A stretch of DNA of 64,000 nt from Trebouxia sp. TZW2008 (taxonomy: Eukaryota; Chlorophyta; Trebouxiophyceae; Trebouxiales; Trebouxiaceae), in contig BDIU01000235.1 of NCBI GenBank assembly GCA_002118135.1, forward strand, positions 62,001-126,000. The letters are read 5' to 3'. Each line of letters begins with the position of its first letter. Position 1 is the stretch's first letter. The notes beneath the pieces were generated by a model. That model had not been told where the DNA came from and made no database searches. It saw nothing but the letters and a program-made list of their open reading frames with translations. Below, piece by piece: positions 58,487-64,000 of this stretch. The translations under genes were made by a program, and so were the position numbers.

Positions 58487-61401
58487 CTATACTATGGTGT
58501 GGCCTTCATCAAGCACATATGGCTGAGCCTTCTTAGGACCAGAAGATGTGGTGCCAGGGCGTGCTTCGTACAAGGGTGTCTGCAGCTCAAGCTCTCTAGC
58601 ATTGCCGCTCTGGTCTTGCAGCTCATTGTTGTCCCCAGTGGGCTCTTCTGTGGGACGGATCCAGGGCAGCATCTTCTTCAGCCAGGGGGCGCCAGCACCA
58701 TACAAGGGGCCTGCTGCCAGTCCTGCTGCTACACCTCCTATTGCCTCTGCAGTTGTCACAACAAGGTTATCACTATACTTATATTATGCATTCTAGCACA
58801 AGCGCCTGCAACGTACAACGACCCCCGCCTGTGAGTCCTGATGCCACAGCTCCCACTGCCTCTACAGCAGCGACAGCAGCAGTCACGGTATGAATTGTGT
58901 CCACTGCTTCTGCTGTAGTGACACTAATGGAAAATGCAGCATCTTCTTCAGCCTCTGCAGTGATGATAGCAGTACTAACAATAATATCAGATTACACTCT
59001 GGTGCAGATGCAACAGGTGTGGGGCGAATTCTGGACGGTATGCTCTTGAGCCAGGGGGCGCCAGCCCCGTACAAGGGCCCTGCTGCCACACCTCCCACTG
59101 CCTCTGCCGTAGTGGTAGCAGTAATTGTTATAACAGTGGATTACACATTCTAGTGCAGGTGCAACAGGTGTGGGACAAATCCAGGGCAGAGCAGGTGCTG
59201 CAGACAGGGAGCGCCAGCACCAAAAAATGGTCCTGCTGTGGTATGGCCTCTAGCACAACACAGCACATGGGTCTCAATGCCATAAGCGCCTGAGTCCCCC
59301 TGTATGCTTCAAGGGCAGCCAGCAGTAAACAACTGGGAGTTTGAGCCAGTCTTTTGCAACACACCCCTATGACCAGATGACCTTCTCAATCACTGCAACA
59401 CTGCTGCGTAAGGCGGCACATAAAGATACAGTCAGTGCAGTGCAGCGCTGTGCATATGCTCTTCTTCTGCCGCACTACTTCTGCTAGTAGCAGGGAAGGC
59501 AGCCATGCCTAGGCAATACTGCCACAGTGTGCTTGCAGGAATCTTGCTCACAGATCAGCAGAGGCTGTGTGCAGCTGGACATGCCTTGCAGTATCGCCAT
59601 TCAGGTCAAGGAAGAGATGCGTTGTCATACATTGACACTTGCTGTTTGCTCACCTGCAATGAGGTACAGCCAGACCTTGTTCCAGTGGCAGTGGAAGACA
59701 ACTGCTGGCCCCAAAGCTCTTGCAGGGTTGATGGCTGTTCCTGTAAATTGGGAGCCTGCAGAAACAAAAAAGTTCAGAAACAGGCTGAAACACGAGCACC
59801 TTCATGCATGCTGTGACTCAACACAACTGCAAAGTGCATCAGACAATGCCTCCAGCTGATAGCTGAGCTCTTAACTGGGGCGTTCAGCAGTACAACCTCT
59901 TGCATCAAACACGCTAAATCAGTCATGTTTTGCACACAGAAAGATGCATGCTGGTTGCATGTCAGTGATGTATCAGCAAGGACAGGTAGTGCATGAGGGT
60001 CTCACCAGCAAAGACCATGGCAAAGAGTGACAGGCCCACAGCGAAAGGTCCCACGACACCAAATTGAGGCTCTCCAATGGCAACAGCGTACACCACTGAC
60101 ACCAGCACAAAGGTCATCACAGTCTCCCAGCCAAACAACATTCCTGCAGGTGCAAGGCCCCAGTGAGAGTCTTGCATTGTCACTGTAGCACTTGCATGCA
60201 TGCCTTGCTTGTGACAGCGCTTGGTCAAGCCAAATGCAGTGTGAAGGATGCTCACTTATGGCGGCGCACTGGAAGCACATGACACTGCAATTCTGCAAGC
60301 TGTCCACAGCACTGACTGATGGCATCCTTTAACCTAATGTGCAAAGCACTGTGTGCCTCAGCTGTTTTGAGGAGTGGATCTTAGGCGTTTTGCAGCTGAG
60401 GCTGCTTCCAGCTGTGCCGCTGTGACTGCTGCTCCCAAGCAGTAGCGCACACAAAATGAAGTCCAGGCAATAAAGCATTGTTGAGATTGGCACCTAGTGT
60501 GACATCAGTCCCTGTGGTGAAGCAGCCAGTCCCGCCATTACCCATACCCACATATGACCCAGGCACCAGCCCAGCCTGTACAATGCCACTTTCTAACCTG
60601 AATTATGTTGAGCTTATCATGCGCCTCACAAAAGGTAGTACTGAAGCTGAGTCATGTCAGTACAAGTGCACAAGCACAACTGCAACACCATTGCTGCTGC
60701 CCAGTATTTTGCCAAGCTCATGCCAAAATGCAAGCATGCAAGTCAGAAGAAATCTGGCAATGCTTACCACCATGAGAATGCCAAAGCATGCCCCACAGAT
60801 TTGCAGAAACATGTATGCTAGGCCTCTCAGAATCTCAATGTGACCAGTGAACATGGTTGCAAGAGTTACGGCAGGATTGAGGTGGCCGCCTGAGATGTTT
60901 GCTGTGATGTATACTGCATACCAAAGAGGCAGTCAGACTGCAGGCAGACAAGCTCAGCAGCTGCTGTGGGTTTTTGTCAAGCAGGACAGCGAACTGCAGC
61001 AAAGACAGCCATGCAGGTACGTACTCATGACTGCCAGGGACATGCCATTTCCCCTGCACAGCCACTCTTACTGTCAGTGAAGGCAAGCTTGTAGGCGGAG
61101 CAAGCAGAGCAATGATGACTACCAGGGAGCCCAGTTAGCACTGCCACTAGCCTGCTGGCCTGCTGATGTGTCTGTACCTTTCTGAGTTGAGACTGCAGAA
61201 TAGCATGGCTTTGTGCAGCACAATGTGATGTCTGGATTTGGTGTTTTGTCTGTACGAAAGGATGGCTGACTCACCGTTGCCGACAGGTGTTGCAGTCCCA
61301 GCGAAAGTGAAGAGCATGGTACCCAGAAACTCAGCGACTAGTGCATATATGACCTTTGCGCTGCCGAAGCTGCCTTCCGGAGACTGCAATAGCCCTGGCA
61401 T
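58487..61401 (-). CDS. Aquaporin (MIP family water/solute channel)
   Basis: Seven exons on the minus strand, 61401-61275, 61140-61072, 60913-60768, 60575-60494, 60143-60006, 59755-59654 and 58746-58487, give 307 residues. Both pore half-helix motifs are present: SGGHLNPAVT (NPA at 78-80) and TAINPARALGPAVV (NPA at 197-199, followed by Arg200 of the selectivity filter). Other family marks are VAEFLGTMLFTFAGTATP in the first span, ITANISGGH, and VGPFAVGLSLFAMVFAG before the second NPA. The C-terminal tail of about 85 residues is polar. Substrate range (water, glycerol or other small neutral solutes) cannot be settled from the motifs. Exon 2 is the least certain exon (chosen by phase). The ATG at 61401 is the first in-frame ATG. 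Two copies of the start of the last exon lie upstream of it. Confidence 0.88.
58679..59240 (-). repeat. Three copies of the start of the aquaporin last exon
   Basis: The last exon start (minus, AG|GCAATAGGAGG..., encoding GGVAAG..GPLYGAGAPWLKK) recurs at about 59030-59110 (GGVAAGPLYGAGAPWLKS, with CTACGGCAG acceptor and an open frame of about 70 codons) and, more decayed, at about 59175-59245 (GPFFGAGAPCLQ). The middle copy could serve as an alternative last exon. Confidence 0.7.
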
Positions 61402-62066
61402 GGCTTCAAGAAGTTTTGCGGGCGATTCAACCCTCGGTTCCGACAAGACAAGCCGGTTTGTGCAGACAGAAGAAAGCTAACACAGCTGAGCTTCAGTCTT
61501 GGTCAAAATGACAGCGCATTACGATGAGCTCTCGAAGCGGGTCTCTGGCAGCGTATATGGATCATGCACAGCAACAGGGAACGGCATGAACGCCAACGTT
61601 TGCAACGCTTCGTGAGTTGAGTGAGAACTGATCAGAGAACTGATTTGAACATTTGTATCGGATTGTACTGCTTCGCCTTGATCGTTTCAGGGCTCGTTGC
61701 GGATCGCCCTTTTTCGCTGCATTCGGCCCTTTCGCCCTTGCTGCCTTCACCTTCGCCATTTTGCTGCATGACCCGTTGTCGTAGCCGCTGCGGCCTGCAA
61801 GCGCAGTCGTACTGTTCGAGTAACATTTCAATGACACGCGCACAACTTGAGATGCCTCTGGTATGCCGCGCTGGCCACACTATTGCCTTGGAGTTTCAGA
61901 CATACTGATCAAGCAAGCGTGAAGCTAGCGCCGCGTCGCACTCGCCCCTTGGCGCATTGGATTCAAGCGGCTCTGCCGCTTACCAACCTTGTCATCGGTT
62001 GTCCAGCTTCCCCTCAAGACAAAGCAGCTGAAGGACTAGTGCAAGCCGGATCCTGTCACCGGCAGC
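61402..62066. other. Divergent intergenic region (665 bp)
   Basis: Between the aquaporin start (minus) and the SLY1 start (plus). An open frame at 61562-61843 (minus) contains a short basic stretch (MAKVKAARAKGPNAAKKGD) but has no homology that can be named; it is not called as a gene. Confidence 0.5.
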
Positions 62067-64000
62067 ATGGTGCTCGATGTCCGGCAGAAGCAGATAGGTA
62101 CAAGATGCAAGCCTCAGCAAGCTTTTCTATCACGCAAACCTTTTTGACACTGACAACCGCCTGGCTGAATTACTCACTGTCTTGAGTGTGTTGCAGCTGG
62201 AGTTCAGCATATGCTGCAGTTCAACGCTGCATCAAACACACTGCGGAAAGACCAGGAGATCTACAAAGTGCTTGTAGTGGATCGCTTTACAAAGGGCATC
62301 ATTGGACCCCTTCTGAAGCTGTCAGATCTGCGCAAGCAAGGAGTGACCTTGGTCCTTGACCTGGACAACCAGCGAGAGCCCATCCCAGACGTGCCAGCAG
62401 TTTACTTCGTCCAAGCCAACGATAGCACTATAGCAGCAGTCAGCAGAGACGTTGCAGCAGGGCTGTATGACAGCTTCCACATCAACTTGGCGCTGTCTTG
62501 TCCTAGGCCACTGCTTGAAACCCTTGCCAGCAATACAGTCAGCACACAATCAGTTCAGCGGATTGCCAAAATCTATGACCAGTACATGTCTTTCATTGCC
62601 CTAGAAGCAGGACTCTTTAGCTTAGGATTACCAGACACCTACATTCAGCTGAACAACCCCCAGGCGCAAGACAGTCAAATAGAGGTGGGCTGCTTTTAAT
62701 TCCTGATTGACTCCTTTCAGCATGAGCCTCACTCCATCTTACACTTTGCATATTTTTGTGTCAGGTTCACAAGCTGCTTACGGCAAGGACACACATGTCA
62801 AGCACAGTCTCATCCCATGCTTTGCACGTTCATGTCGCATCCAGGTACTTAGATCGCTCGTAACACATGTTTTGTTCGTCACAAGCTTGAGCCAGCAGGC
62901 TTTTCAGTGTGGACCATACCTCTAGTTCAGCGTCTTGTATTTGCATGGCCATGGTCTCGGTCTGGCGTTTGGGTTGATTGCAAGTAATGTTTGTCACAGG
63001 CATGACTGTGCAGGCTGCTGTTGAGGGTATAGTGGATGGCCTGTTCAGTGCACTGGTCACCCTAGGGACTGTTCCCATCATCAAATGCCCCAAGGTGAGC
63101 TCGACAGAACCAGTTTTCGAGTGCCAAATCATGGTCCATGAAACTGTGCAAACAAGGCATACAGAAGCTCACACTGTAGAAGGACAAACCTCATCTGCAT
63201 CTTGCATGTCATCCAACAGTCACTTGCTGTGGCAACATTGTTGTTTTCATGGCATCTTGACATTCAATGCTATGACAATGGCGGCAAATCACATACAAGC
63301 AATTTGATTTGGGGGGACTATGATCTAGTTCTGCTACAGCCACAGCCATTAGCAACTTGACGTTCTGTAGTATAAGGGCTATGAAGAAGATGATGGGCAT
63401 TGGCTGTAGTGCAGGGTGGCGCAGCGCAGCATGTGGCCACTGCTTTAGGTGCCCGCCTGAGGGAGCACCTCAAATCCCGCAGCAACCTGTTTGCTGAGTC
63501 GTCCTCAGGCCTTGTCATCTCGCGACCCCTGCTCTGCCTCTTTGACCGCAACTTTGAGCTGTCTGTGGTGAGCTCTCAGCCATTCTGTCACTATGCATGC
63601 CAACTGTGAGCTGTGCTGAGCGTGCAACTACGCATGACTCACAGACCCTTGATCTGCCTCTTTGACCACAACTGTGAGCTGTCTGTGGTGAGCCTCCAAT
63701 CATGCCTGTTGGTATTGCTCTTACATTGTCCATGCCATCGCAATGTAGCCACTATACCTGAATTGGCGGAAACAACAAGTGGGTCGGGTAATCAAGAACA
63801 TTGGCCTGACAGGCATAACTGTTGACAGTGAACATGATGCTATATGTTGAGAGGTACAGCAGGTTACCTGTGTCAAGGGAAGAAGTTCAAGTACCGCATG
63901 CAAGCTTGTTGAGATTTGCTGCAGGTGCATGCACACTGCAATGACTGTCAGTACATGCAGAACACTTGGCGCTGAACCCCGAGTCTTCCAAAGTCAGCGC
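62067..64000 (+). CDS. SLY1: SLY1 (Sec1/Munc18 family), partial at right edge
   Basis: Four exons lie in the window: 62067-62097, 62197-62684, 63014-63094 and 63415-63567, covering the first 251 residues of a protein that normally has about 600. It begins MVLDVRQKQ and continues with YKVLVVDRF, DLRKQGVTLVLDLDNQREP, DVPAVYFVQ, LYDSFHINLALSCPRPLLE, DQYMSFIALEAGLFSL, GLFSALVTLGTVPIIKCP and RPLLCLFDRNFELSV. These match SLY1/SCFD1 better than Sec1, Vps33 or Vps45 (PAVYFVQ followed by the LYDSFH block). SLY1 binds syntaxin-5-type SNAREs and drives ER-to-Golgi vesicle fusion. The next exon lies beyond the window; 63568-64000 is intron. Confidence 0.9.
63632..63695 (+). repeat. Copy of SLY1 exon 4 end and donor
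   Basis: ACCCTTGATCTGCCTCTTTGACCACAACTGTGAGCTGTCTGTG|GTGAGC repeats the exon 4 end (63526-63567) about 120 bp downstream in the intron. Identity is about 90 percent and the donor is intact. Confidence 0.75.

Noticed and set aside
61562..61843. Small basic open frame between the aquaporin and SLY1 genes
   Set aside because: It has no recognisable homology, no splice context and an overlapping open frame on the other strand.
1..64000. tRNA, rRNA, CRISPR or prophage features
   Set aside because: No tRNA B-box with a matching cloverleaf, no rRNA-like sequence and no spaced direct-repeat array of CRISPR type was found; the repeats seen are intronic tandem copies.

Overview
The window is nuclear DNA of a eukaryote, most likely a chlorophyte green alga and probably a trebouxiophyte. 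Thirteen protein genes can be assembled. Nearly all are cut into short exons by introns with GT-AG (some GC-AG) ends and acceptors that almost always read TGCAG. The gene content also fits an alga: a plastid-type DnaJ, a UhpC-type hexose-phosphate permease with a transit-peptide-like leader, a VTC1-like protein and a gamma-tubulin complex subunit. There are no operons, rRNAs, CRISPR arrays or recognisable tRNAs. Exon models were joined by hand using splice sites, codon phase and remembered family consensus. Every complete model ends in frame with the phases matching at each junction.

Layout, left to right: (1) minus, 69-4372 and beyond the left edge, a plastid-targeted-looking Pro/Ser-rich protein with duplicated exons; (2) plus, 4952-6928, Aha1 Hsp90 co-chaperone; (3) minus, 7743-8495, VTC1-like protein; (4) minus, 9750-10395, small single-span membrane protein; (5) plus, 10440-17920, a 1306-residue low-complexity protein; (6) minus, 18435-23247, UhpC-like hexose-phosphate permease; (7) plus, 24274-26696, GDSL esterase; (8) plus, 27964-33292, plastid type-I DnaJ; (9) minus, 33595-42850, gamma-tubulin complex component 2; (10) minus, 43718-47038, short-chain dehydrogenase; (11) plus, 48028-57287, a cellulose-synthase-like GT2 fused to a GH9 endoglucanase domain; (12) minus, 58487-61401, aquaporin; (13) plus, 62067 to beyond the right edge, SLY1 (Sec1/Munc18 family).

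The most unusual gene is number 11. One open reading frame of 16 exons joins a membrane glucan synthase (D, DxD, TED, QxxRW motifs and about seven membrane spans) to a C-terminal GH9 domain that has lost the expected catalytic Asp pair but keeps the C-terminal Glu. Plants use separate CesA and KORRIGAN (GH9) proteins, and tunicates fuse cellulose synthase to a GH6-like domain. A GT2-GH9 fusion would be an independent version of the same pairing.

A second theme runs through the window: introns repeatedly carry tandem, decaying copies of their own flanking exon edge plus splice site. This is seen in at least eight genes. About 5 of 92 inferred introns use GC donors, three of them in the dehydrogenase gene. 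A 175-bp inverted-repeat element (MITE-like) occurs three times, each time inside an intron close to the 5' splice site.
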